Made by a program: the position numbers and the translations under genes. From Nymphaea colorata (Eukaryota > Streptophyta > Magnoliopsida > Nymphaeales > Nymphaeaceae): a stretch of DNA of 44,086 nt. This document shows, in pieces, positions 11,771 through 23,882 of this stretch (positions within the stretch are counted from its first letter, which is position 1; each line of letters begins with the position of its first letter). Under the pieces are notes generated by a model that searched no databases, had not been told where the DNA came from, and saw only the letters and a program-made list of their open reading frames with translations. Location of the stretch: NCBI RefSeq assembly GCF_008831285.2, contig NW_022205125.1:1-44086 (forward strand), read 5' to 3'.

Positions 11771-14700
11771 GTGATTGTTTCAGCATCTAGATCCAAGAAC
11801 TTAGATATGGTGACCTTGCTTGTTGTGGGTTCAAGTTAAACCAAGTGAGTGGTGGGTCGGCCATTGGATATCAGCATGAAGGTGCCACTGGAGCCAAGTG
11901 AGCTAGATTTAGTTGTAGAATTGCGAAGGGTATCTTACCTTGGTGCATTGCCTTCTTCCTTTACACTGAATCGGAATGGTCATTTTCAATCGTTTATTTG
12001 GCAAGTTTGTAGCTTTAGTTGTATTTCTCTTCACGTTATGTGAAGTAGGCGAAAGAAATGAATGGTTCCATTTTGAATATTTTTTTTTCTGCTATTTGTT
12101 AAAGTACTTCTGAATATTAAATATCAAAAATGTATTTTTGCAAAAAGGTCATATTTTTCGATAAAATTTTGAAGAGGTGCAGGTTGAACCTGCATCTTCG
12201 GTATTATAGCCGGTTGCTTCCAGTGCCGCACTCTTGGGCACTAATTGGAAACAGGATGTTAGGGTGTTATAAGGATAATGGGTAAGTGTTGTGGACCTTG
12301 TGGTTACTACGACAGGTGGTGTTTCTTTGCCAGAAATTGCAATGCAGTAGGGTCGATATTGAAACTCCACTTTCAGAATTATATTTCATGCATTGTCAAA
12401 TATAGTTTCTGATCTTACCACCCAACTGAAAGTTGGGTTTCAACCATCTCTCCATCCTGTTTAGGGTATCGTTGCCTTTTGTGTCTCGGTGTAATGCCTT
12501 CGCATGGTTTGACTTGTAATCGGTGCTCCCTCTTTTGCAATATGGATGGTTGATACCATGAGATTTCGAAACAGAGATGTTCTTTAAGATACTTCACCTT
12601 GTTTGTTATATTAACCCTCTCAGTGATGTTCTTTAATATACTTTTTGACAGTGTTGTTTCTTAGATTATATAAACAGCAAAATTTAAAGTTCTATGCTAA
12701 TTTTCTTACACAAACGGTGTTAAAACTTCAAAATAGGTTGTAAAATGCTAAAAGAAAAAACCAGGAATCAAAAGTTCAAAATACATCAGAAAATGTTTTC
12801 CAGATGGGTAAAATGTTGCGGGAGCTATAGTGATCCCAATTCCATTTAAATGTCATTAGCAATACAACTTTTTGTTGCAATTCTTATCATTTCACCAAGA
12901 ACATCGAACTCCTTTTAACTTGTATTATCAATATTATGAAAAATCAAAAACATCGCCTTGACTGCTTCTTGGGCTTGTATCTCCATGGTTCTGAGCATCA
13001 GGCGTTTCTAATGCAAGGAAAAAAAACTTGCCAGAGTTTGAAATAGGTCTCTGTAATTGGCCTTGATTCGTTTGAATCTGGGTCGACGTTTGGCTAGGAA
13101 GGTTTCAGCATGCTTCCAAAACAAAATATTAAGTATCCCAAGATTTAACTTTGACGCTTGCAGATGTCCACCCAGCAAGATCTGAAAGCTAATCTATTCG
13201 GTCGCCTCACCCTTTGCCTTCTGGCTTTTTAGACCAAATGTTTCTGGGCTGCAAATGGTTTGATTGGAGGGTTTCGTCAGTTCCTGTTGTACAGAATATG
13301 ATTTCTGCGGATCGATTCTTGTAATGCATATTGCTGTTCCAGATCCAATGAGTTTGCTGGCCAAATAAATCACCACATAAATTTAACAAAATCATGATTA
13401 TTAACTTCATAAAGTATAACACTTTGTCATAGATTACTACTCAAATGTTTTGTGACAGTGCTTGTGGATGTGCATGATCAAACCAAGACTGTACAATAGA
13501 GAACCTTAGTAGCTCCCAAGCGTCACCATCTTGACACAAGCAAAAAGCTTCGGGCAGCAATGCACTTTTTTGGGTGAGAGAGTGAGAGGGAGAGAGAGAT
13601 TTGCCTACATCTAATTCACATGCAACGTAGACAAAGTGATAGTGAGCAATATATCTCGTAGTCTCAAAAAATACGTTTTCTGTTTTTGGAAAAAAATGTG
13701 TTACAAGCACAAAAAATAAGTCAGCCAACTAAAATGGTTAGCCGAATAAAACGGTAAAAAACACTGCTGTTTTTTTAAATGCCAAAAAAAAAAAAGACCA
13801 ATTTAAAGGACGTTTTTTGCAATTTTTCCCCATCTCCCCCTTTCACATTTTAGGTATTTTTTTTTCACATTTTTTGGTGCCAAACGATTTGTCTCCATTT
13901 ATTTATTTTTGTTGCATATCTACTTATTTTTTATGTTGTTGTATTGGTTTCTTATTTATTTTATTTTTTTTAAATTTTTAAGATTTTTTTTCTCCATTTT
14001 TTTCCAACTCGCTGTATTATTATGCCACCGTTTAAAATGCAAAAAACATATTTGTGATTATGGACTCTACACCTACCGTAAACTTATATTCTTTACTGCC
14101 AATTCCCTTCGATGGTTTTGTGCTACCACTACACAAAGAGCTTAAATAGAAACTAACAAATATTTTACCCGATTTGTTTAAATCTAGAGTAATCTTTTCT
14201 GATGTGGAGTTGCAGTGTTGCACATTTGCCACGAAATCTTTTAGTTCATAATTGTCAAATTTTTAAAAATAAAATCCGGCCACTTCATGTAAAAAATAAT
14301 TAACAATAATTTGTAATGATTGTATTTTTAAGAATATATGTAACATATCTTATATAATAGTATGTTGTATGATATGGTCCCATAGTACCATATCGTATAC
14401 TTTTATAAACTACTAATATACCAGTATGGTATTGCATGCTGATCATTGTAATACTACTAGGTGAGTTAACCAACATGCAATGGGATCCTTCCCGTTCACC
14501 TCGGTTACCAGGACGATCTCCGGTCCTAATACAGTAGAAACTTGGGCGCTAAACAGATGTCTTCAATGTTGCAGAGAGCTCCAAGGCAATTTTGTAGTGC
14601 AATCTAACAAAAGAAAATAGAAAAGGTGGATCAATTGGTCGAAATCATCCAGACCAACGAATTTTGGGTCGTTTCAAGAAGTTTCGGAACAGTTATTCAG

Positions 14701-14937
14701 GATTCACGTCGATGACACTTTGCCTGCGAGCGAGGCCTGTGCTCTATTGTTCATGTCCAGTGAAGAAAGGGGCTACCAAGAATGGCTTCATCAGCCATCT
14801 TCTTGGGACCCCATTTCCATCGTTGGTCTCTAATGTCTGCATCTCTGTGTGAGGATTTTGCTTTTGGCTGTAAATATCCAATTTTTTGTCAATAAAATTG
14901 AGGGCTCGCCCCTCCGCATGAGTTTTCCGGGAAGGAG
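11771..14937. other. Interval between ASNSD1-like copy 1 and the dispersed repeat
   Basis: The first few hundred bases are probably the 3' UTR of the ASNSD1-like gene. The rest is AT-rich with homopolymer tracts (13770-13990). No convincing coding exon was recognised. Two stretches look mildly protein-like (minus 13728-13441; plus 14683-14832, containing FRIHVDDTLPASEAC), but neither matches a family I know. Confidence 0.5.
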
Positions 14938-15225
14938 CACAAAAGAATAACAGCGAAGCTGGAAGGAAATGGGCAAAAGTTTTATTAATAAACAGAAAAA
15001 ATACTGCTTAGAACAGTTCTATTACAAATGGGATTTCTCCCTTGTTTATGGACAAAACAACATAATAAAGAAGTAGCCATTAGATAGATCCAACAGCTCT
15101 AGAAGAAGCCGTTGGAGCTAGTCAACAAACTAGCGCCAATCTGGTCAAACTGCAAAAGTGTCCAGATATGAAAATAAATACAAAAATAAAATAGAGAAAA
15201 ACACTAAAAATTACAGACTTTGCTT
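14938..15225. repeat. Dispersed repeat, copy 1 (~290 bp)
   Basis: It is similar along its length to 42504-42795 in the same orientation. Shared blocks include the AATAAACAG region, GGATTTCTCCCTT, CCAACAGCTCTA, CCAATCTGG and AGAGAAAAACACTAAAA. Divergence is clear (several indels), so the copies are old. It has the look of an LTR or another non-coding transposon fragment, but termini and target duplications were not identified. Confidence 0.75.
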
Positions 15226-15827
15226 AAAGATAATTCCTTAGAGTTGGGCATTGATGTAGGCTGAAGGAAGAATGACCCTTTCTCATGATGTCCATTTAAT
15301 GTATAGCAATAGAATAGAATATTGTGGAGACTAAGTTGTTTTAAAGATTAAGGTAAATTCATGGTATATTAGTTATAATGTTTCAATAATACTCAATTTT
15401 TAAGATATATTCATTACACATTCACGTAAAGCTCTTGCCGTAAAACAGTATTTAAGGGCATATTTGGCAACAGTAACAAATTGTTATGTTTTATAAATAT
15501 ATATTGAAATAAATTTATGAAACATTGTAACATAATTTATGAATATGACTCAAATGCTTTAGAAGATTTACAATATCACTAATATCACTGCTTCTCTTCT
15601 CATGTTGTTTTCCAAGCATGCAAATGATGAAAGGAAAAATATTTTTGAAAAAAAAGAAGATCCCATTGGTTAGGTGGGGTCCGCAGGAAAATGGAGGAGA
15701 AACGGCCAAACGACCAAACGTGCAGGCTTAAAATGAGCAAAAACCGTGCATTTTGCATTTTGGTTTCAACGAAGAGCAGGTCGGTGGGGGTTTTAAATTT
15801 CCGACTGGGTTTTGCCGGAAGCCTAGG
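15226..15827. other. Possible 5' flank of the N-terminal ASNSD1 copy
   Basis: AT-rich non-coding DNA. The last 130 bases become less AT-rich and run into the MCGI start codon at 15828 without a splice acceptor, so this may be the old promoter and 5' UTR. I see no firm TATA box. Confidence 0.4.
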
Positions 15828-16022
15828 ATGTGCGGGATCGCTCTTATCATTTCCGGCGTCCAGATAGACTCGTCGTGCCTGCAGGAGTGCAGGGTGCAGA
15901 TGAAGAACTGCCGGCGTCACGGGGCGGAAAGGTTCCAATTCTTTGGCTTTTGTTGGATGATCTTCATGTGGATTTCATCCCGTTCTTTTCTTTTTTATTT
16001 TATACTGGAGGTTAGTTATTGA

Positions 16023-18492
16023 TTCGTATTTAGCAGTTTGCTGGGTGACGAGTGGCGGTCTATTGTTGGGAATTTGTTTTTCGACTGTTTCTTGGTTTCT
16101 TGTTTGTTTGGTGTATATCAGAGTTGTGATGGTTCTGATTGCGATACTTTAGTGCACCAATGATGATACGGTTCGTTGATGACTGTCCGGGGATCAGGGA
16201 TGTACAATTTGGAGAGGCGAAAACATTAACATTTTCGTACCTTTTTCGTTCTCAGTTTTCATCGAGATGTGCATTATATCTAACTCATTATTATTGGAGC
16301 AGAAAGAACTACATGCCGGTTCAATTTCAACGACCAAGTGCAAGGGTCTCGTATGGAAGGCAAGGTTTTCTGAAAGAGAAAATGTGCTTGCACTGTTACT
16401 TGAAGATTGTAAAAGCACCATGTGCTATCAGAACTAGACAGTAGAGAACTGCATGGCCGGCAATCTTTGAAATGGGTAACAGCGAGGGCCGCAAGGCCAG
16501 TAGTCGGTTCCTGCCTCGGGCGATTAGACTTCACGCCTCGCATATTTTTTCTATTTTATTTGTAAAAAATTAGACGATACACATGTAAATTTGTAATTTT
16601 CAATGCTGAGAAATAACATATTGTTTTCTTACATACAAAATTGTAATCTATAATAATTATTGATGAAATAATTTACATGTTCTTTATTTATATCATAATT
16701 TACATGTTCTTTATTTATATATATTTATATCATAACCAGAGACATTGTTCTCGCAATTTTCTCAGCAAAATTTTCTTTCCGAGCTCTTGCCAAAATTTGG
16801 ATGTTAGTGGGAAAATGAAAGGGAAAAAATCTTAGAAGTTTTAAATGAAAAAATATGAAGAACGAACAAAATAAACATGATAATAAGTTTCCTATTAGCT
16901 ATTATAAAGAAATAGAAAAACTTTCTGAAAACATGAAAATTAACGAAAAAAATTCACATGCTCAAATATATGAGAGGAGGCTTTTGTGAAAGTCTCAGAA
17001 AAATATTGGAAATATCTCAGGATAATATCATGATAATATCTTGACATTTTTTGTTTTTGGTGTATTTTGAAAATATTGGAACACTTTTGCTGATACTATA
17101 AGCTGGCTTCAAAACAGTGATGCTATAGGGATATGGTTTATATGTATATGTGTGTGTATATGTGTTTCATGACTTCTAACATTCCTAAATACTTTTGTCA
17201 AGTATCTCCCTTCTCATTGAATGATGAAATAGTAATCACTTTTTTCATTGAATGCTCGAATGCTAAGTCATATAATTTGTGCACATATTTTAATGGAGTC
17301 AAAATTGCCGATAGCGCATACTTTCCCAAATGACTGTCGGAAGCAGGACATGACTACTTGACAAGGAAGTATTCGCACGTCCATACATATCCGCAGATTC
17401 ATTCTTCTTATTCTTTATATTTTGTATTGGTGGTTTGCATTATCATTTCCAAATGTTTTTACTCCTTGTTTGTATCCTGCCCCACTAGGTCTTCACTGCT
17501 TAGATCCATAAGGGGATTAAATGGCGCTTAGTAAGTTGATGAGCCTCTTTGTCTTCTTCTTACTCTTCTACGACTGCAAGGAAGAAAAAGGGTTGGGGGG
17601 GGTGGTGTTGTGGAGGGAACATGGGTATGCACATGTGTTAGTCTATGATACCTAGATTTTCTTCTCTTGACCACGGAGCTTTATCCCGTCTTATTGCTTC
17701 ATTAAATGTTCAGAAATTCTTTGGTTCGGAAACTCGTTGGGCTTTGGTTCTCATTTGCTAAAATTACTTGTTGAAACTAAAATTTTAAGGAAACACCTCC
17801 ATAAATTGTGTACTCGCTCCAAAATTATTCAATTTCTGTGGTAAGTTTATTATGGTCTTTGGGAAAAACAAGTTATGTTCATCTTTTTGTTCTCGTATTC
17901 ATGAATTCCAACTGTAGGAGGAATTGATAGCATATCAATAGATATTTATTTGAGTTTCTCTTATTCTTTTTCCCTTTAATGGTTGGTGATTGATAGCTAT
18001 TCATTACCTTGATAGTTCACTGATTCACTGTACAAGTAATCATTGTAGGCAGTGGTTTGTACGCTGTAATACCACTTTTTGACACTTATCATGTTGTTAG
18101 CGCCGACACTACAATGTTCTACTCAACCAAGTAAGACAGGAGCCCAGCTCCCAGTGAACTCGTGTAGTTCTCTATAATCTATATCATTAGAGTTAATCCC
18201 CTTGCAATATATATGCCATGTTGAAACTTAAAAGTAAGAGGTGGGTTTATTACATAGACTGAAGACTAGTCCACTCAACCAGGCTGTGTATATGATATAT
18301 CGACTCTTCACCTCTTAGACAGAAAAATGAGAAAAGAAAAATGGATCCTCAGTATTAGATCCGACACCTCACACACATCTGTTGATAAAAGGCATCTTCT
18401 TTGCATATAGTTTATAGCATATTCTATTTTGCTGTATGGCTTATTAACCAGTCAATGGGTATTGAAGTTGATTTGACATGTCCTTCATGTAG
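16023..18492 (+). other. Presumed first intron of the ASNSD1-like pseudogene
   Basis: The open frame from 15828 stays open to 16022, but the true end of exon 1 is not clear. The rest is AT-rich with a 27-bp tandem duplication (about 16662-16712, ending CTTTATTTATAT) and no recognisable coding sequence. It ends at acceptor TTCATGTAG|GG at 18492. Confidence 0.5.
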
Positions 18493-19424
18493 GGACTAGG
18501 ATGTTCATGGACTATGGAGATGCTATTGGCAGCACTTCAGAGACGGGGCCCTGATGTCGTGGGAAGCAAGAAAGTTCAACTTGAGCTATGTGGAGGTAAT
18601 TGCAAGTTACTTGATTTTACTCTGTTTAGCATTCTTGATGAGAAGGAAGAAAGTCAATAAAATGGAGAATCATGTCCCGGTGGCAAAATCAAGTGAGATT
18701 TTGGATATTAGGCTCGTTTAGATAAGACAAGGCTTTTGTTTTATCCTGCTGCAGATGATGCATATGTTAAAGAAGGAGCCAGCAAGGAAATTGCAACGCT
18801 ACTCTCCATTGGCATAAGCAGATTAGATTGTGGATATAATATTGGTGTAACTCACGCATTGCCTTCTGCAAAAATGCATTTTATGGTGCTACATTGCAAC
18901 TTAGGGATACCAATCCAGTGCATCAACCACTGACAAATGATTTTGGAAATATCCTTGTTTACAATGGTATTTAACTGCTAACTCTGCTACACCATTTGGT
19001 ATGAAGATGCACTTTATAATGATATTTCAACTGCTAATTCTGCTATTCCTCCGAGCATGAACATGCACTTGCTCCATTGTTTGTCATGTTGCCTTACTCA
19101 TAGAGCCTATATGCCTGCAGTTGTTATCATATTTTTGGAATTGGTTCAGTTTGAGAATTATTTTGGATTCCCAAATCTTTGTTATGTTGGAGAAAATGTA
19201 AGATGGGGACAGCTTGCTAACCAACCGTTATTCCTGGATCAAGGGGGACACTGCAGTGGATTGAAGTGGGACTACGTAACTTGATCATGCACTTTGCAGT
19301 CCATGCAATAACCTTCTTTCTTTAAACTTAATTTATGTGGAATCCTTCTCTCTCTCTGTCTGAAATGAGGATGCGGTACATGTATCCTGACAGTTTACTT
19401 TTCATGATACTGTTCATGTTTGTA

Positions 19425-19528
19425 GAGATGAATTTTTGAGGATACCTTGTAAAGGATCCTGAATTTTTTGGAGCATGAGATGAATTTTTGAGGATACCTT
19501 GTAAAGGATACTGAATTTTTTGGAGCAT
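19425..19528. repeat. 52-bp perfect-spacing tandem duplication
   Basis: Two adjacent 52-bp units (19425-19476 and 19477-19528) start GAGATGAATTTTTGAGG and differ at a single base (GGATCCTG versus GGATACTG). They lie in an intron of the pseudogene. The near-identity points to a recent duplication. Confidence 0.9.
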
Positions 19529-21912
19529 GGAAATATCAACTTATCTTGAGATTCTTATTGGTAATTTTGCCTGTTTCTTGTCTCCTGCATATTGCTTTCT
19601 TTTTTATTTTTCTGTACATGTTCCTTAGGTGCCATGATATCTCTTCTATATTCCCATGTTTTTAGGTGAAATATTTGGTGGAACTGATGTTGGAGGTAAG
19701 GAGAACGATTCTGAAATCCTAATAATGTTTTTGCACTGCAGAGATGCTGTTCATGTTCTTGCCATGTAAGTCATAGGGTCTGTTGTTGTAATGACAAAGA
19801 AGGCCATACATTGTTCCACAGATATTTTCGACAATCAGAGGACCATGGGCTTTAGCACATTGGCAGGTAATCATTGCTGGAACAAACTCGCTTGTGAATC
19901 TAAAAATCTTTAAGGGATTTCATATCTGAATAGCTGCTTGAAATGCTGTGCAGGTGGAATCAAGAACGTTGTAGTATGGTCAGGATGTATTTGGTTGCAA
20001 AGTCTTCTCATTCATTGGCCCAATACAGAGGACTCGCGATTTATGCTCTCTTCCGTTGCACCACCACTAGTTCTACAATTTAATGGTAGGTATCAGACAA
20101 TCTATAGAAGAACATGAAGAAAGACTATTTACTCTCCTCAGCTTCATATAGGAGAAGAAGCAAGTGCAGTGCAGTGGTCACACACTTTTTTGTGGATTAC
20201 CTATAACTTTGCTGGCATAAATGGTTAACAGTTGAAAATGAAATTCAAGTAGTTAGGACTTTACTTACAACTGTACTCATTCATGTCACAATTGCAAACG
20301 ACAGATCAAATTGATCAAAGTGGTACTGAGTTTCAGGATTGCAATGTACCACTTGGCGATGTCAAGGTTCATTCCATCCCAGGACAAAATCTATTAGATG
20401 CTTCTAGTTACTGGTAAGAGCTCTCTTGTAGTAATATACAGTGTCCATTTTGATGTTCATAATAATAGCCAGTGTGATAAGCAAGGCATGGTGGGTACAG
20501 TTGCTAAACATGATTGGACTGATACCCTGATAAAGAGGTTGATTGCATGGAATAGATCCTTTGTGGAACCAATGAATGATAATCTTTGTCATCAGTGTTA
20601 TCCAATGCAGAGAGGGTGTAACATCTCAAGCTTAATGCTTGAGGAGAAACCACCTTCAAATGTCGCTTGCGTTAGTGATCCCATACTGACGCGGTTGAAC
20701 TGCCACCATAATGTTTACTTGTGGTAGCGAATTGCATGGCGAAGCAGATTGCTGTAATAAGTTTGATTCTGATATCGACTGCATAGACCAACCAAAAGCA
20801 GTTTCACTTCATAATGGTGTGCTTCTTTTCCTATCTTCCAGTTCATTTTTCCTATTTGAGGAAAAAATACCAGAAATGCTTGTTTTGCTCCTGATGCTTC
20901 TCTTGCACTTGCAGTTTCGTTGTCAGCAAAATATTTGCTTAATGCACTCAAAGAATCTGTATCAAGACGTACTTCTAAAGATTACATATATCAGGTTCAA
21001 AATCAAATCATTTCCTTCGTTTAGATGTTGGGTTCTGTATTTTGTTGCATGAAATTAAGATGATTTGAAGGGTTATTTGGTTATCAAACTGCTGGTTGAT
21101 TTCTTGTCATTACTTCACTCCAGTTGCATTATCAGTATCCTGTGCTTAACCTTTCTATTGGACTATCAGAAGTAGTCCTTTTTAGTGTTTATGTGGTTCC
21201 TCAGTTTGTTTCTGTTCTCTAGTATGTCAGTAATTTTATTACCGGCGTGCACAGTTGTGCAACTTAATTGACTTATGTGGCTAGATATATAATTAACAGG
21301 AAACTATCTCAATACTAATGAATATGTCCATATCTAGCGGCTAGCCCAGACAAAGGGAATAGGACACTGAAAGCATGAATGCTATGATCAGTTGGTTTTT
21401 TTCATATAAATAAGTTCCCAAAATTAGGGAGATTAATTTTTATAAAATATTGTCATAAAAATATTTACCAATGTCTAAAATGCTACGGTATCCTCATTTG
21501 CATAGATCAGGATGTTGGTGATGCTTAAAAAGGCTTTCACTTTTCTAAGGACTATAGCTTGGGTTTCAGAAGTCAAATGTGATGGGAGGTGGATGCTTTA
21601 TCAGTCTTTCCTTTTCTTATGTCAAGTCATGTTACACCTCCATGCTTCAAAGTGAAGTGCTTCAGAGCAAGCAATTTACTGTAAAAATTTTGTGCATCAA
21701 TATCTGATTTGTTTTAGTGATTTATGGGATTTTTCATTCATCTTTTGAATCAATATGCAAAAAAGTGCTGTTGACCACATTGACTTCAAAATATAGTGCT
21801 ATCTAGAAATAAAAAATTTGATTTATTCTAGTTTACAATTATTGGATCAAAAGAATACCTGACTCGAATTTTAAGTTTTCATTTGTTAGCAATATTGGTT
21901 TTCATTTTGCAG

Positions 21913-21979
21913 TTTGTGCAAGTGAGAATGGTGTTCTTGGAAACAAAAAACGTCCTTCAAGGCTCTGCTCCTTCTTAAG
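21913..21979 (+). pseudogene. Possible next exon of the ASNSD1-like pseudogene
   Basis: A 67-nt block is flanked by a good acceptor (TTTTGCAG) and donor (AAG|GTGACA). One frame reads VCASENGVLGNKK, which fits the linker expected between the glutaminase-like and synthetase domains. The downstream SGGLDS motif of the synthetase domain is not seen. Assignment rests on position and splice signals only. Confidence 0.35.
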
Positions 21980-22937
21980 GTGACACACATGCTTTTAAAC
22001 AAGAAGCACATGCTTCATAGCTGAAAAACTTTTAAAGAAGTCATAGAACAATATTCTGTCATAATGAATATAAACATAATATTTAGCCGAATATTGATAT
22101 TGTATCATAATCAATAAAAAAGTCAGACACCAAAATAATTACCGCACAAATTAAATGGTAGGAAAAAAATCTTAAATCCTTTCTCTTAGTCATGTTAATC
22201 ATATGATAAACAGATAGAAGGACAAAATTCTTCATCTATTAGTGTAAAGTGTAAACAATTATCAACTGCATAAACCTAGAAATATATAAGAGGAAACCAG
22301 TTTGGTGTTAATAAGTATTTCTGTAAACAGATAACATGGATGTTCATGCTCGGAAGATGCACATATGGAAGGCATAATTGTGTCACCTATTGACTGAAGG
22401 TGTCGTGAAAGCATGATCTGGATTCTTTTCTTGAATGAGTAAAAAATGTGAAGTTTGCTTTATATGACTGCTCCAGCACACATTGATTTGAATTTGAAGC
22501 ATAGAGGTGTAAAAATCCGGCCAAAATGATTCAAGAAGCCACGACAAAAGGCTTGTTCACAATTACAACAAGCGAGGCTCAAAGACCTCCCAAATGGACA
22601 AAGGCACACAAATAAAAATAAATAGAGCTTATTAATAGGGGCATTTGTTTGGCTTGGTTGAGGATCATGCCATTGTGTGTGTGTTGTGTGCCTAATTATA
22701 TAGAATCTATGAAATAACCAAACGAATCTCATCTATGAGAAAAAAAGACATAAGGTTGAAACATACATTTCAAGTTTGCTGAAAATATCATTTTTTAACT
22801 TGCAAAGCTTTGAGATAACACTATGATATTATGTATTTTTCACCTTGTGATGGTATTTTTATTATACTGTATTATTGGTTGGCATTATCAGCAGCTTTAG
22901 AAAACCAATAGAAAAATATTTGAATTTGATCTCTAGG
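21980..22937. other. AT-rich non-coding interval
   Basis: It has no recognisable exon, repeat terminus or RNA gene. The minus-strand open frame at 22732-22460 has no family I recognise. Confidence 0.5.
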
Positions 22938-23525
22938 TAGGGGTGCACATTGAGTCGAATAGCTCGGACTCAATTTGGTAAAGCTCTTCTTAAACCTGAG
23001 TTTGATCCTACACCTTCAACAAACAAGTCAAGTTCAAGTTTTTCATAGGAACTAGTTTAGTTAATTGAGTCGAGCTCGAGTTCATGACACCCTCAGATGT
23101 TTCAAATGTTGGCATGCACAGACATCTTTTCCTTGGGACCTAGACTTCCCTGTTAGAGGTGTAAAGAGAGAGATTCAAGAGGCAAGAAAGGAATATTTTT
23201 TGGTAAAGGACTTGCAACAATGACTATCATTAATTACTCTCTCTCTCTCTCTCTCTCTAGCTTTCTCTTTCTCTCTCTCTGCCATTATTCTACTTATCCC
23301 TCTTGGGTGGTTCAGTATTGAATTTAGCGGCTGAATCTTGCTAATGACAAGCAAGCCTACCGAGTCGAGCTCCAAAAATTATTACTGAGTCGAGCTCCAA
23401 AAATTATTATCGAATTGATCTTCAGCCCAATTTATTGAGCTCGACTCAAACTCGAGCTGAGCTCAAGCTGAGTATTTTAGGTGCCGAACTGAGCTTGAGC
23501 TCAACCCGACTCATGTTCAGGGCTA
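22938..23525. mobile_element. Non-autonomous inverted-repeat element, hAT-like, with GAGCTCGA-rich interior
   Basis: Ends TAGGGGTGCACATTGAGTCG and, in reverse complement, TAGCCCTGAACATGAGTCGG form imperfect inverted repeats of about 20 bp. Flanking 8-mers TCTCTAGG (22930-22937) and TATCCAGG (23526-23533) agree at 6 of 8 bases. The interior is full of CGAGCTCGAG-type and GAGCTCAAGCT-type words near both ends and contains a CT microsatellite (23238-23280). It has no coding capacity. Confidence 0.6.
23238..23280. repeat. CT microsatellite
   Basis: A (CT)n tract with a short interruption. The minus-strand open frame across it gives a low-complexity RE repeat. Confidence 0.9.
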
Positions 23526-23686
23526 TATCCAGGTCATTCATAAATCATCACAAAGATCATGCCTTTTAGATCTGGATGTGATTTCATTAGAAACATTCAG
23601 TTTATTAATTTTCAAACCATTTTCGAGCCACTGCAGAATCTTATGTGCACTGTAAATGAAAAGTTTAAAAAATTTTACATGAATCT

Positions 23687-23869
23687 TGTTACGAGAGAGA
23701 GAGAGAGGCAGCAAAAAGTTGTCTAGCATTACGTGACCCTAATCTCTATTAAGAGATTAGGGTTAGGGAAAATTACAAGAGAAGTCCACTAAAAGTAACA
23801 AAACATTTAAAGAGACCTTCCCTAACTTCCTAATATTTCAGAAAACCCCTTTTTTTTGTATCTTTAACA
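23687..23869 (-). repeat. 3' LTR of copia element
   Basis: 183 bp, with termini TGTTA...TAACA. It matches the LTR at 28803-28985 base for base by eye. It contains a perfect 11-bp-arm hairpin (23736-23763) and a GA-rich tract next to one end. Confidence 0.95.
23736..23763. other. LTR hairpin, 11-bp arms
   Basis: ACCCTAATCTC and GAGATTAGGGT are perfect inverted repeats around the loop TATTAA. The same structure is at 28852-28879 in the other LTR. In an LTR transcript it could fold as a stem-loop; any role in 3'-end formation or strand transfer is conjecture. Confidence 0.8.
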
Positions 23870-23882
23870 CTCCCCCTCAAGC
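23870..23882 (-). promoter_or_regulatory. Polypurine tract of copia element
   Basis: Directly inside the 3' LTR the minus strand reads TTGAGGGGGAG, the usual primer for plus-strand DNA synthesis in copia elements. It abuts the LTR terminus TGTTA with no gap. Confidence 0.85.

Larger units (their letters stand above)
15828..20994 (+). pseudogene. ASNSD1: ASNSD1-like N-terminal half, decayed second copy
   Basis: The first exon starts at 15828 with MCGIALIISGVQIDSS, the Cys2 N-terminus of the Ntn glutaminase-like domain. Further exons are 18493-18595 (LLAALQRRGPDVVGSKKVQL), 18755-18966 (ends GNILVYNG), 19666-19866 (GEIFGGTDVGG to STIRGPWALAHWQ), 19954 to about 20084 (IHWPNTEDSRFMLSSVAPP), 20305-20816 (IYSVHFDV, AKHDWTDTLIKRLIAWNRSF) and 20915-20994 (LLNALKESVSRRTS). 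Splice sites are largely preserved. Lesions: a 1-nt loss near 18884; a frame break with stops near 19767-19794; TAG at 19972-19974 where Trp is expected; a 1-nt loss near 20000; TAA at 20415-20417 followed by a shift; another shift near 20725. The C-terminal half is not found downstream. It is a pseudogene of the same family as the gene ending at 11770. Confidence 0.85.

Noticed and set aside
14664-14852. Possible exon around FRIHVDDTLPASEAC / EERGYQEWLHQ
   Set aside because: Protein-like in one frame for about 55 codons, but the upstream frame shifts, there are no convincing splice borders and no family is recognised.
23755-23768. TTAGGGTTAGGG in the copia LTR as an interstitial telomere repeat
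   Set aside because: Only two units, explained by the LTR hairpin arm, present in both LTRs, and not the usual plant TTTAGGG unit.
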